Assembly (NCBI GenBank): GCA_016710075.1
Contig: JADJLO010000038.1
Location: 310,001-374,000 of the forward strand
DNA length: 64,000 nt
Origin: Acidobacteriota bacterium
GTDB lineage: Bacteria; Acidobacteriota; Blastocatellia; RBC074
Direction: 5' to 3'
The stretch's first letter is position 1. Each line of letters begins with the position of its first letter. This document shows positions 9,113-19,620 of this stretch, piece by piece. Below the pieces are notes generated by a model, which saw only the letters and a list, made by a program, of their open reading frames with translations, did not search any database and had not been told where the DNA came from. The position numbers and the translations under genes are program-made.

Positions 9113-12100
9113 ATGATCGCGGAAAGAACCCTTCTTTTCCGGCGAATGATTTGGGTCTGCAGTCTGGTGGCCCTGCTCATAGCCAATAATTCAATCATAT
9201 CTGCGCAATCAACATTTGCCACGGTGACCGGTACGGTGACAGATCCGACAGGAGCAGTAATACCCGGCGCAACAATTGTGATAACCAACAAAAGGACACA
9301 GGTTGCGAGAACCGTGGTCAGCGATCCGGAAGGAAACTACCTGATCGCCAACCTCGATCCGGGTCTCTACAATGTCGAGATGGACGTCAAGGGATTTGCG
9401 AAAGCGACAAGATCTGTCGATCTACTGGCGCGGCAGATCGTCCGTATCGACGTCAGGATGGAGACGGCGACGACGACTGAAAAGATCGAGATCGTCGCGA
9501 CAAGCGCGATCACAACCGAATCACCCACAATTGCAGACTCGAAATCAGGGCGTGAGATCAACGAACTTGCGCTGAACTTCCGTGCGACTACTTCGCCGAG
9601 TCCGATTTTAGTGGCGACGCTGGCTCCAGGCGTTCAGCAGGATCGTGGCGGGAATATTTCAGTCGCCGGCGGGCAGCCATACACCACATCATTTTCGATT
9701 GACGGCATCTCGTCACAAAGCGTTCGTGGCGGCGGTGCGGCGCGCGACCTGTTCCCGTCAGTCGAGGGGATTGCCGAATTCAGAGTCAGTTCAATCAACA
9801 ACAATGCGGAATTCGGTCAGGTGAGCGACATCACGACGATCTCGAAAAGCGGCAGCAATGATTATCACGGAACGGCTTTCTGGTTTCACCAGAACAGCGT
9901 GCTCAACGCCACCAATCCGTTCGGGCCTGTCGGCGCAAACGGCAAGCGTCTCAGACCTCCCACTCACGCCAACAGCTTTGGCGGCGCGTTCAGCGGCCCG
10001 CTGACTATTCCACATGTCTATAATGCCCGCAACCGGACCTTCTTATTCTTAGATTAAGAAGGAGTCCGACGCCCGGACAATGTGACATTGAATCAGATTG
10101 TTCCGCCTGAAGCGTTCCGCACGGGCAACCTGTCGAGCATTACGACGCAATTGAAGAATCCATTCACCGGTGGGACGTACACAAACAACCAGATCCCTGT
10201 AAATCCCGCATCGGCAAAGGTCCTTGACCAGCTCTTCGTCAAGCAGAATCAGGCAACCGGAACGGCGATCAATCGCCCCAATTTTGTTGTCAACGTGCCG
10301 GCTTCTTACACGGTTAACGGCTGGGATCTGCGGCTTGACCATAATTTCAGCGACAAGCACAAGATTTTTGGCCGCTACACATACAAGAATGTCGAAAGCG
10401 CCGGCACCGACGGCGGAGCGAATTACAATACCCTGTTCGGCGAATACACATCCAGAACGGAGGTTCGCAACCTGGCAGCCTCATACACCTGGATCATCAC
10501 TCCAAGTCTGATCAACGAGTTTCGAGGAGGATACACGACCAATGATAACGGCGTATCTTTTCCTCTCGCGCAAACCGGATCTCAGATCACGCAGCAGATT
10601 GGATTGACGGGGCTGCCCAAGGCGCCGCCGCTTGGCGGCATCCCGAATTTCTTCTTCACTGACGGTTCGTTCATCGCCAGCAACAGCACGGGCCGTCCGC
10701 GCAAGCTCCAGAACACGACCATTCAGTTCAACGACAACATTTCGTGGACAAAGGGTCGCCATTCAATCAAGGGCGGATTCGATTTCCAGAAACTCGCATT
10801 TCGCGACTACCTGAGCTTCTACGCCGGCGACGATTTCGGTGAATATCAATTCACGGGTCAGTACACGGGCAATGCGTTTGCGGACTTCCTTCTGGGTCTG
10901 CCGTCAGTCACGTATTATGCCGCCAACGGCCCGGACACGAACCCGTACGCATTCCATTACGCCGCTTACCTGCAGGACGACTTCAGAATTTCGCAAAAGC
11001 TTACCTTAAACTACGGATTGCGTTATGAAGTGCATCCGCCGTTCAATGACAACACCAGGCAGTTGACGAATTTCGATCGCAACTTCAAGGGTGGCCGGGT
11101 GGTCGTGCAGGATGAGAAGGGGCTTTCACAGGTGGCGCCGTCATTCCGCATCGATATCGGCAGCACACCGATTATCCTGGCGAAAGACGCCGGGCTTCCG
11201 GTGACGCTTCGCAACACCGACTGGAACGACTTCAACCCGCGATTCGGTTTCGCTTACCGGCCGTTTGGAGACAACAAAACAGTCGTTCGTGGCGGCGTCG
11301 GCGTCTATACCGTCACGGTACTCGGTTCGGTTCTCTACTCACTGGCTGGAGTCGCAACCAGCAACGCGCCGGTCTATGCGAATTCGGTGACGAACGGGCA
11401 GTTCAGATTGACACTGCCGAATGTTTTTCCGAGCGGGACCTCTGCCGGATCAGGCGGCATCCCCGATTTCCGCCGTGCCAATCAAACCGATCTGACGGAT
11501 CCTTATACTTATCAATGGAACCTGACGGTCGAGCGTGAACTGTGGTGGAACACAGGACTGCGGCTGACATACACAGGGTCAAAACACGCAACCTCGTTCA
11601 CAGCCCGGACCTCAACCAGGTCAGGCCGAACACTCTTGGGTATGACGCAGTCAAAGCCACGAGACCATTCCCGAACTTCAACGCGGTGCTGACTCGCGAC
11701 AACGGGCCGAGCGCCAAATATCACGCTTTCACGACTGAGTTATCACGTCGTTGCAGCGGCGGAGCCAGTTTCCAGAGTTCATATACTCTGACAAAGAACC
11801 TTTCGAATGCCGGAGGGCCTGCTCCCGGCGGTTTCGCAGCCGAAAACGGCCCGACCACACTCGACATTTTCGGGATTGCAAATGATTACGGAGATGTGGC
11901 TTTTTCGAGACGCCATCGATTCCTGACGACATTCCTTTGGGAACTCCCGATCGGGCGCGGCCGCAAGCTGCTCGGTGGTGTGAACAGCGCAGTAAACCAG
12001 ATTGTCGGAGGATGGCAGATGAATGGAATTCTTCTATTCCAGAGCGGTCCATATCTGACGCCGACATTCACCGGCACCGACCCTTCGGGAACCGGTGTTC

Positions 12101-12486
12101 TGGTTCGCGGAGTGACTACAACTCAGCGTCCTGATCGCATCGGCAACGGAAATCTGAGCAACCCAACGATCGATGCATATTTCGATCGCAGCGCATTCGT
12201 CCGGCCGGCCAGTAACATCGGCCGATTCGGCAATGCGGGAGTCGGCATCCTGCGCGGCCCCGGCACCCAGGTCTTCTCGATGACGCTGGCCAAACAGTTC
12301 TCGGTCACTGAGAAGCTCAGACTCCGTTACGAAGCAGCATTCGCCAATCTGTTCAATCATCTGAACCCCGATATCCCCGGTACGCTGAACATCACTTCAT
12401 CAGCGTTCGGGCGTATCACTCGCCCGCAGGCGGCCGATCAGGCAGGCCCGCGCACGATTCAGATGTCACTGCGCATCTCGTTCTGA
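9113..12486 (+). pseudogene. Oar-like TonB-type outer-membrane receptor, disrupted
   Basis: Together the frames encode an acidobacterial outer-membrane receptor of about 1,120 residues. It has a signal peptide (to about residue 32), a carboxypeptidase regulatory-like domain (GTVTDPTGAVIPGATIVI), a plug-like region (SIDGISSQSVRGGG) and a long beta-barrel ending in ...QMSLRISF with terminal Phe, as in outer-membrane barrels. Two lesions are visible. A TAA at 10055-10057 falls in FLFLD*EGVRRP, where relatives have a Tyr codon. A -1 shift occurs at the A run 11581-11584, where five A would restore SKTRNLVHS. The frame is otherwise open, which suggests either a recent pseudogene or sequence errors. 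Such receptors import large ligands or act in adhesion. Confidence 0.85.
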
Positions 12487-12495
12487 CAATGAGAG

Positions 12496-12563
12496 GATTA
12501 CGAAACATACGGAACAATCGAAACATACAGAAAATTTTCGTTTGTTTCGTGTGTTTCGTAATC
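12496..12563. repeat. GAAACAGAC-family inverted repeat, copy 2
   Basis: Arms GATTACGAAACA (12496-12507) and TGTTTCGTAATC (12552-12563), with degenerate nonamer units between. It sits in the short gap between the convergent receptor gene and the gene ending at 12569. Confidence 0.75.
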
Positions 12564-12568
12564 TGATT

Positions 12569-14998
12569 TCATCGAACATCAATATTTACCGGGTTTGCCA
12601 TCCTGCCGTCGACAATCAATTCGACGACGACATCTCCGCGACCGGCGAGTCCGTCAGGCAATCTCAAATTGACCTGATCGAGCCCTGCGAATTCTCCCTG
12701 AGGTCCGGCAAAAACCACCTGGGCATCAACACCGCCAATCTTCGCAGTCATATTCGACAGGCTGCTGAAGTTACGAATTCCGGTCCCATAAAGAACCAGA
12801 AAGACCTGATCTGTCCCTGCCAGAGTATTGACGGGGAGAGGTACAAATCTCATCAGATTCTGATCATATTTGGCAATGGATTCGTAAGATTGCGACCCAT
12901 CGGATTTGACTCTCAATACCTGAGCTGCCGCAACTCCCTTTCCGTCAGAATTGGCTGAGAAAAGCCCCGGAGCGACCATTGAGATCAGGGCATTACCAAT
13001 TGACGTCACGCCTGATGCATCGATCGACTGGATCACCGCTTCACCCGAGATGGTATTAGCTGGGACCTGAAAATTGATCTGAGCAGGCGAGATAAAAAAT
13101 AACGGAGCGAGCCGCTCAGCGCCCGCGCTGTCGATCAACTTTATCGACACACCTTCAAGCTGAGTCGGCAACTGAGTGCCCGGAGCAGTCTGAGTTCCAG
13201 TCGCAAGATTGATGCCGAAACCTGCGGCTATCGATTCCGGAGCCAGCGTGGATTCGCTGAAGCTTGCGGCCGAGACGCTGATTAAAGCTCCCTGCGGGCT
13301 GAGGGTGGCTCGAACAACTGAAGTCTGGCCGCCATTTCCCTCTTCAAGCGTCGCATACATCAGTATTCGGCCATCAGGCATCTGCACCAGCGTCGGATCG
13401 AAATAGCCCGTGGCGACAGGTCCAAAGATTGCCGGCTCAACCGGTTCTCCGTTGTTGAGCGGGAGAAAGACGCGACCATCAGCACTCAGAAAAAGATAGA
13501 GCTTTTTGAGTCTCATCGTCACAGCGAGGAATCCGCCCTGCGAAAGTTTCAGCACCGCCGGATCGACATTCGTGTTGCCGGCCCCGGGATTGCTGACATT
13601 CAGGTCGTTGAATGGATTGTCGTATTCAAAAGTGAAGCTCTGGCCGCCGTCCGATGACAGGGCAATACGGGAATTCTGCCGCGTGTCGCCTCGCGTCACA
13701 TAGATCAATCTCAATCGGCCGTCAGAGGCCGGATAAACATCAGGCACTCCGAGAAATTGATTGTCTGCTGATGTGCCAGAGTAGACGGCGCTTTGCGGAT
13801 CTCGAATGAAAGTTCCGGACCCATTGTCTCGCAGACGAAAGACTATCGACTTGTTTGTTCCCGGCTGGCCGAGGCCAAGAACATAGAGTTCCTTCCTGCC
13901 ATCTGCCGATTCACGTGGGACCGTCTCCGTTGGAGTGTAGCCGGTTCCGCTCAGGGCGCTCCCCAAACCTGGAATCGATTCGCTGTTTGCAGAATTAGCG
14001 CCTTCAGCCGAACGAAAGAGTCTGATGCCTCCCTGGCCTCCAACCGTCAGCCAGATCTCACTGCCCACCCTGCCGACATTGGGGATGCTTGCATTCGGTA
14101 TCCTGAAGCTCTCGGCTTTGACAGTCCATCTCGCGTTGCCTCGCAGCAAAACGGTGTCGAATGCAGTGAGAGCCAGATCAGGATAAGCAGCGTTTTGATG
14201 AAACCCTCCGTGCCCGACATTCTGGTCCTCGATGGCCAGATCGACCGTGCCTCCAAACTGCCTGATGAAATCGGCAGTACGGCGCATTGCCGGACACCCG
14301 TCGCGATTTGGGTTCGGGTCCTGCCCTCCACAAAACGTGAGCCACCGCATACCTGTAAACGGGCTCGAACTGTATTTACCCGAATTAACATCGATGAAGA
14401 GCGGATAGTCCGTCGAGGCCCCACCGGCATTCGCCAGATTGATTCCGAAAAAATTGTTCTTCGATTGCCGGTCGAATAGCGAGACGTAATAGCCATTGGC
14501 GCTGCCACGGCTGAAACCATGCAGCAATACCCGCCCGGGCCTGAGATTCTGCTGTTTCAATACTGGCTCAATTGCAGAATAAACTTCAGCCGGCGAGTAA
14601 TAATCCCCCGGAGGCGCCTGATCGGGAAACCACCATTGAAGCGCCAGTATCCCGTGCCCATGCTTCAATGCCGCATCGTACCAGAGAAAGAATTCATCAA
14701 AAGCATAACTCGCGCTGCCATGCATCGTGACTATCAAGGTTTTATCAATGGCCGGCCCCGCGGCTTTCGAAGGCGGATACCAGAGCAGATAGAAACTTCG
14801 ACGGTCAGAAGTAACTCCAATCTGCGCGCCTCGGTCGATGGCGAATTGATACCTCTGAGGATTCGCCGTCCGCGCCCGGTTCAATAAAGCCTCGACATTA
14901 CCGGGAATCTGTCCACCGGCATAAACCCTCATGACAATGATAAACACCATTGTCACAGCCAATCTGATTCCGAATGAGTTTAATGGTTTGAGCTTCAT
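12569..14998 (-). CDS. secreted hydrolase / sialidase-like protein with TIGR03437-type C-terminus
   Basis: 809 residues, probably exported (hydrophobic N-terminus LAVTMVFIIVMRV, then AGGQ). An alpha/beta-hydrolase-like domain follows (about 30-280) with MHGSASY and nucleophile elbow GFSRGS. A middle region of BNR/sialidase-like beta-propeller character (about 290-570) includes ALSSDGGQSFTF. The C-terminal 220 residues closely resemble the tail of the GH16 protein at 16147-17738 (PLFFISPAQINFQVP, VLYGTGIRN, FAGPQGEFAGLDQVN) and match what I know as the Solibacter-type C-terminal domain TIGR03437. Catalytic activity is inferred only. Confidence 0.8.
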   Translation of the reverse strand: MKLKPLNSFGIRLAVTMVFIIVMRVYAGGQIPGNVEALLNRARTANPQRYQFAIDRGAQIGVTSDRRSFYLLWYPPSKAAGPAIDKTLIVTMHGSASYAFDEFFLWYDAALKHGHGILALQWWFPDQAPPGDYYSPAEVYSAIEPVLKQQNLRPGRVLLHGFSRGSANGYYVSLFDRQSKNNFFGINLANAGGASTDYPLFIDVNSGKYSSSPFTGMRWLTFCGGQDPNPNRDGCPAMRRTADFIRQFGGTVDLAIEDQNVGHGGFHQNAAYPDLALTAFDTVLLRGNARWTVKAESFRIPNASIPNVGRVGSEIWLTVGGQGGIRLFRSAEGANSANSESIPGLGSALSGTGYTPTETVPRESADGRKELYVLGLGQPGTNKSIVFRLRDNGSGTFIRDPQSAVYSGTSADNQFLGVPDVYPASDGRLRLIYVTRGDTRQNSRIALSSDGGQSFTFEYDNPFNDLNVSNPGAGNTNVDPAVLKLSQGGFLAVTMRLKKLYLFLSADGRVFLPLNNGEPVEPAIFGPVATGYFDPTLVQMPDGRILMYATLEEGNGGQTSVVRATLSPQGALISVSAASFSESTLAPESIAAGFGINLATGTQTAPGTQLPTQLEGVSIKLIDSAGAERLAPLFFISPAQINFQVPANTISGEAVIQSIDASGVTSIGNALISMVAPGLFSANSDGKGVAAAQVLRVKSDGSQSYESIAKYDQNLMRFVPLPVNTLAGTDQVFLVLYGTGIRNFSSLSNMTAKIGGVDAQVVFAGPQGEFAGLDQVNLRLPDGLAGRGDVVVELIVDGRMANPVNIDVR

Positions 14999-15186
14999 AA
15001 TCTCGATAATAACCGGACACGAATAAACGACCTGAAGCGATACCTGGCTGTCCCGATCAATCTCGGACCTGAATCAGACAAAGTATTGGGACTGCGCCAC
15101 AGGTCGTCTCTTTCGACCGTCAAAATTCACATGGGGAAACGCTGAAATCGAAGCTCAGTGCGACGGCGCACGGCGAAACTGGCATC

Positions 15187-15723
15187 CTAATAACCATCGA
15201 CGGCGGAACGGTAAATATTATTCCGAGGGTCAATGTTCTTTGAAGAAGCCTCATTCAATCTTGATTGCAGCTTCTTCATAATGACACTCGAAAGCTCGTA
15301 ACGTTTAAGAACTTCAGGAGGCATGCGCGATGCGCCTTCGATTCGTCCGCAGCACTGAGCCTCACCGCACTTGCAGTCAAACGGTTCATCCATCTCCCAC
15401 TCGGTGCTCGGATAGAAATACCGAAACTCTTCGCCGGGAGCGATGTCACGCAATGCGCGAAGCTCGTTCTTCTCGACATCGAAGAAGACATTCGGATTGC
15501 AGGAATGGTTTACATAGCGAAGCTCGATCGGCAAAATATCGGCATGGTCATCCATTCCGCGTTGAATAGTCCATCGCGACGGGACTGAGCAATGTCCGGT
15601 CCAGGATAGAGGATAGATGGTCTCGCCCTTACTGAAATGGCGTCGAGCCACAAGGCCGGATCCTACATCGTTTTTTACAAGCTCAAATAGATTATGAGTA
15701 CTGTGATTTCTGTCTGTCATCAT
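15187..15723 (-). CDS. SET-domain protein (lysine methyltransferase-like)
   Basis: 178 residues. The fold signature is clear: GSGLVARRHFSKGETI near the N-terminus, then YVNHSCNPNVFF (the NHSCxPN SAM/substrate motif), then GEEFRYFYPSTEW (the ELxxDY-like catalytic-Tyr region, diverged). A Cys-rich post-SET-like tail follows, CKCGEAQCCGRIEG. Eukaryote-type SET proteins occur in scattered bacteria and may methylate their own ribosomal or nucleoid proteins. No neighbour suggests a substrate. No signal peptide, so it is cytosolic. Confidence 0.85.
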   Translation of the reverse strand: MMTDRNHSTHNLFELVKNDVGSGLVARRHFSKGETIYPLSWTGHCSVPSRWTIQRGMDDHADILPIELRYVNHSCNPNVFFDVEKNELRALRDIAPGEEFRYFYPSTEWEMDEPFDCKCGEAQCCGRIEGASRMPPEVLKRYELSSVIMKKLQSRLNEASSKNIDPRNNIYRSAVDGY

Positions 15724-16146
15724 TGTGAGAAGGTAACTCCTTGTTTTCTAATCGGGTCAGTTCAGTCGCAGATAAAAATCGATTCGCGCACATGTGAATA
15801 ATTTTCTGATTGCGACCGGATTCTGACCGGCAAGAAACACAATTCGCCGGAAATCACCGTATAGACAAGACAGTATTCAACTCCAGTTCACATTGCCGTC
15901 AAGCGTACACTGAAAAAGCTTGTTGGCCAGTCAGGTTGCGTCAACTCCGTTGCGAAAAGTTTAAAGCAAGATCTGATGATACTAATGATACTTAAAGCAG
16001 GCGGACTCCATCGGGTCCGCCAATTTGATGCGCTTTGGAAAAAGCACTGCAAAAATACTATTAACTGACAGGGCGAGTGAGTCAGGTGTTTATTTGCAGA
16101 TCCTTTACTGTTCTAATAGAGTCAATATGGGCAGGAAAGGGGATTA
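15724..16146. other. gene-free stretch
   Basis: 423 bp between divergent genes. The only structure I see is a 7-bp hairpin, GGCGGAC (16000-16006) with GTCCGCC (16015-16021). It presumably holds the promoters of the SET and GH16 genes, but no convincing -35/-10 pair is visible. Confidence 0.4.
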
Positions 16147-17738
16147 ATGATGAATCGACTGATGAGAATCAACCAGCTATTACTATTTGGTATCGCACTC
16201 TGTCTGATGTTATCGGTATCTCAGTTTATATTCGTATCCGGCGCGAAAAGTGTTAATTCCGAGTCAACAGCCGACCTTCCCGCGTGGGCACTGACCTGGA
16301 GCGATGAATTCGACGGCCCCAACGGTTCCGGCGTCGATCCTCAAAAATGGATCATGGAAACAGGCGGCAACGGCTGGGGAAACAACGAATTGGAGTATTA
16401 CACCAATCGTACTCAGAATGCCTATCTTGAGAACGGATCACTGGTTATCAAAGCCATCAAAGAGGATTACACCGGCCCTGACTTTGTTGCACGCAGCTAC
16501 ACATCCGCCAGGCTCAAGACTCAGAACAAATTTACTCAGACATATGGCCGCTTCGAAGCTCGCATCAAAGTCCCTTACGGCCAGGGATCTGGCCCGCGTT
16601 CTGGATGCTCGGTGGAGATATCAATCAGGCTGGCTGGCCCGCCTGCGGCGAGATCGACATCATGGAGAACATCGGCAAGGAACCGTCGACCGTTCACGGC
16701 ACGATCCACGGCCCCGGATATTCGGGAGGCTCAGGCATCGGAGCGGCATATTCGCTGACGAACAATCAGCGATTCGCCGACGATTATCATATCTATGCCG
16801 TTGAGTGGGAGCCGAAAGCGATCCGCTGGTATGTCGACGGCAATATTTACAAGACAATTACGACGAAGGACCTGCCGGCCGGCACGAAATGGGTATTCGA
16901 TCACCCATTCTTTATGCTGCTGAACCTGGCAGTAGGCGGTAGCTGGCCGGGCTATCCGGACAACACCACAGTCTTTCCGCAGGTGATGCTGGTCGATTAT
17001 GTCCGCGTTTATCAGCCCAAAATAGCGAGCACATCCGCTGCAAGCTACACGGGCTCGACTGTCGCCGTCGAATCGATATCATCGATATTCGGCAACAACC
17101 TCGCGGCGACTACACAGTCCGGGGAAACAAATCCGCTGCCCACAGTGATTGCCGGGACTTCGGTGAAGATCAGAGACAAGAGTTCGACCGAACGCCTCGT
17201 TCCCCTCTTTTTCGTCTCACCCGTTCAAATCAATTTCCAGATCCCGCCGGGCACACTGCCCGGTGCGGCAACGGTGACTATCACGAACCCGGATGGAGCC
17301 GTTTCACTCGGAACGGCCGATATCGCCACCGTTTCGCCGGGGCTGTTCGCCGCCAATTCGACCGGCCAGGGCATCGCCGCCGCACTCGCCCTGCGAATCA
17401 AACCAGACGGCTCGCAGAACTATGAATATGCCTTCCAATACGATCCGGTCAGGAATAACTTCACAGCCATACCGATCGACCTCGGCCCAGAATCGGATGA
17501 GGTCATTCTTGTTCTATTCGGCACTGGTATCCGTTACAGAACCGATCTCTCGTCAGTGACGGTTAAATTGGGTGGCTCCGACGCTCAGACACTCTTCGCC
17601 GGCCCTCAGGGGGACTACATAGGTCTCGATCAGATCAATGTGCGCCTCTCACGGAGCCTCATTGGCAGAGGTGAACTGGATGTTGCCGTGGTCGTCAACG
17701 GGCTTGCGGCCAATATGCTGAAGGTCAACGTCAAATAA
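16147..17738 (+). pseudogene. GH16 endoglucanase/laminarinase with TIGR03437-type tail, frameshifted
   Basis: A secreted beta-glucanase read in two frames. The first part has a signal peptide, then WSDEFDGP, NNELEYYT and YGRFEARIKVPYGQG. The second has the catalytic GH16 motif GEIDIMENIG (nucleophile and acid/base Glu in ExDxxE) and the C-terminal beta strands with YPDNTTVFPQVMLVDYVRVYQ. The -1 shift lies at the G run 16584-16586: one more G gives the expected GQGIWPAFWMLGGD. After the enzyme domain (ends near 17030) comes a roughly 220-residue C-terminal module shared with the protein at 12569-14998. Likely substrates are laminarin or other beta-1,3-glucans. Confidence 0.85.
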
Positions 17739-17770
17739 TACCCGGCTGATAATTTCCCTGAAGAACGGCC

Positions 17771-17881
17771 TTCATTTGGAGTGCGGCGGCTCGACGCCGC
17801 TTTCCATTCGCGATACGCACACTCGAGGTTCTACGAGATTCAAAAGCAAAAGCGGCGTCGAGTCGCCGCACTCCAAATGAA
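17771..17881. repeat. GC-rich long inverted repeat
   Basis: Arms of 33 bp (17771-17803 and 17849-17881) with one mismatch around a 45-bp loop. The arm reads TTCATTTGGAGTGCGGCGGC and continues into a CGACGCCGC half, itself a smaller palindrome. It lies between two same-strand genes and could form a cruciform or terminate transcripts from the GH16 gene. No second copy of this family is in the window. Confidence 0.8.
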
Positions 17882-17986
17882 TCGCCAGTTTGCCCCGCAA
17901 TATGCTATGATGCCTGCCGATCGATGATGCTCAACACCCTCCGCAGCATCAGGGTCTCCCCCGAAAAACATTGTGGAGAACATGCG

Positions 17987-18565
17987 ATGAATAAAAAAGT
18001 TGCGCGAAGGCTGTCTGTACTCGGAATCACACTTTCTTTTTCGCTTTTACTTCTTGCCGGCAGTATAGCCGCCAATAATCTCGATAAACACGAGAATTCC
18101 GCGGGGACGGCCTCTCCGATCGAAAACTTCGGGCGGGTCAATGATTTTCTGTATCGCGGCGGACAGCCGAAAGGTGACGATTACCGCGAATTATCAAAAA
18201 TGGGGATCAGGACAATCCTCAATTTACGGGCCGACGCCGAGCCGGATGAACGAACGCTGGCCGAAAAGGCCGGATTGCGGTATCTCCAACTGCCTCTTGA
18301 GCCAAAGGCTTATCCGCAATCGGACGCTGCCGCGAAGTTTCTTTCGATTGTCAACGATCGCACAAACTGGCCGATCTTCGTTCATTGTGCCGGCGGTCGT
18401 CACCGCACCGGAGTCATGATCGCCGTCTATCGGATGACTAACGAAAAATGGACGGTCGAACAGGCATATCAGGAGATGAAGCAATACGATTTCTATACCC
18501 GTTTTGGACACGGCAGCTACAAAGATTATGTCTATGATTACTACCGGGCTCTGCAGAAAAGATGA
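17987..18565 (+). CDS. exported dual-specificity/tyrosine phosphatase
   Basis: About 192 residues. I choose the ATG at 17987 (MNKKVARRLSVLG), preceded by TGGAGA, rather than a start 63 bp upstream. A basic N-terminus and a hydrophobic segment (LGITLSFSLLLLAGS) suggest a signal peptide or anchor. The phosphatase signature is HCAGGRHRTG (Cys-x5-Arg), and the fold start is VNDFLYRGGQPKGDDY. A general-acid Asp cannot be assigned from sequence alone. Periplasmic phosphatases of this type act on phospho-Tyr/Ser/Thr or small phosphates; the target is unknown. Confidence 0.85.
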   Translation: MNKKVARRLSVLGITLSFSLLLLAGSIAANNLDKHENSAGTASPIENFGRVNDFLYRGGQPKGDDYRELSKMGIRTILNLRADAEPDERTLAEKAGLRYLQLPLEPKAYPQSDAAAKFLSIVNDRTNWPIFVHCAGGRHRTGVMIAVYRMTNEKWTVEQAYQEMKQYDFYTRFGHGSYKDYVYDYYRALQKR

Positions 18566-18583
18566 GCAGCAGCGATGTGCGCT

Positions 18584-19606
18584 TCAGGAATAATCGTCAA
18601 CCCAGATGGCGTTTTGCAACAGGCGGCTCTCGGGTTTGAACAAGTTGCGGGCTCCGGATCGGAGCCCGATGAGCGTATATCCGTTAGGCTGATAGAGCAG
18701 ATCGAGAAGCCGGTAACGTTCCAGCAGATTCAAATTTTCGTAGCCCTCGGTGAGCAGCGGCGTAGGTAGCTTTTTCGCCATCTCAGTCCGATGCAGCGGG
18801 ATCTGCTGAGTCGCCTGCAGCCGGGTCTCAAAGAGATATCCGGATCCGTCCACCGTGATTCCGTATGTCATGAAACCATCCAACCCGGAGCCCCGGATCA
18901 GTTTAAACAGAGTTTCTGATTCGAAGAGACATTCATGAACGTTGAGATAGCTGTCGACAAACAAGCTGTCTTTCGTGCTTTCCCCTTCGATATTGAGGTT
19001 CCAGCCGTACATCGAAGAATCGAATTCGAGATCCTTAACGATCTGGATCCCGTGCTCAAATGCCGAAGGGTCCTTGCCGAGAAGCAACGAGACAATCTGT
19101 TTCCGCCGCATACGCTCATGGCTGCCATGGCTGCCGTAGACATACAGAAAGATAATCCCGTCGTCAGAAAGATGCCGGACGAGATTGCTTAAACCCTGCT
19201 GTGGATCGGCCAGGTGATGAAGCACTCCCATGCAAAGGACGACATCGAAGCGGCCCAGATCGGACGACTCTGTCATCAGATCGAACTGCCGGAACTCGAC
19301 GTTCCCGAGGCCCTCGGCCTCGGCGGTGGCGCGAGCAATCGCCAGAGGCCGATCCGAAACATCGACGGCAAGAAACGACGTCTCTTTCATCACCAGCGCC
19401 GCTTCTAAAAGACGATGCCCGGTTCCCGTCCCCGCATCAAGCACCCGCTTTCCACGAAAATCAAACCCAGTCTCACGCGAGAAGATCCCCAGCAGATTGG
19501 ATAGCTCCTTCAATTTCTTCGTTCCCATCTCCGGCGAGGGATAGGGAAAGCGGTCATACATCTCGCTGACCCGCCGCGTTATCTCGTCCAACGATTGATT
19601 CTCCAA
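18584..19606 (-). CDS. class I SAM-dependent methyltransferase
   Basis: About 340 residues. No ATG lies near the N-terminus; a TTG at 19606 follows a GGAGGG ribosome site by 5 nt and is my preferred start (LENQSLDEITRR). The Rossmann SAM site is clear: motif I VLDAGTGTGHRLLEAAL, acidic motif II LAVDVSDRP, then FDVVLCMGVLHHLADP. The N-terminal EMYDRFPYPSP and a long C-terminal region (ending LLTEGYENLNLLERYRLLDLLYQPNGYTL) lie outside the core fold and may bind the substrate. It starts 14 bp after a 35-codon ORF encoding a Cys-Cys-ended peptide, so the two are probably co-transcribed. Substrate unknown. Confidence 0.85.
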   Translation of the reverse strand: MENQSLDEITRRVSEMYDRFPYPSPEMGTKKLKELSNLLGIFSRETGFDFRGKRVLDAGTGTGHRLLEAALVMKETSFLAVDVSDRPLAIARATAEAEGLGNVEFRQFDLMTESSDLGRFDVVLCMGVLHHLADPQQGLSNLVRHLSDDGIIFLYVYGSHGSHERMRRKQIVSLLLGKDPSAFEHGIQIVKDLEFDSSMYGWNLNIEGESTKDSLFVDSYLNVHECLFESETLFKLIRGSGLDGFMTYGITVDGSGYLFETRLQATQQIPLHRTEMAKKLPTPLLTEGYENLNLLERYRLLDLLYQPNGYTLIGLRSGARNLFKPESRLLQNAIWVDDYS

Positions 19607-19620
19607 TGAAACCCTCCACT

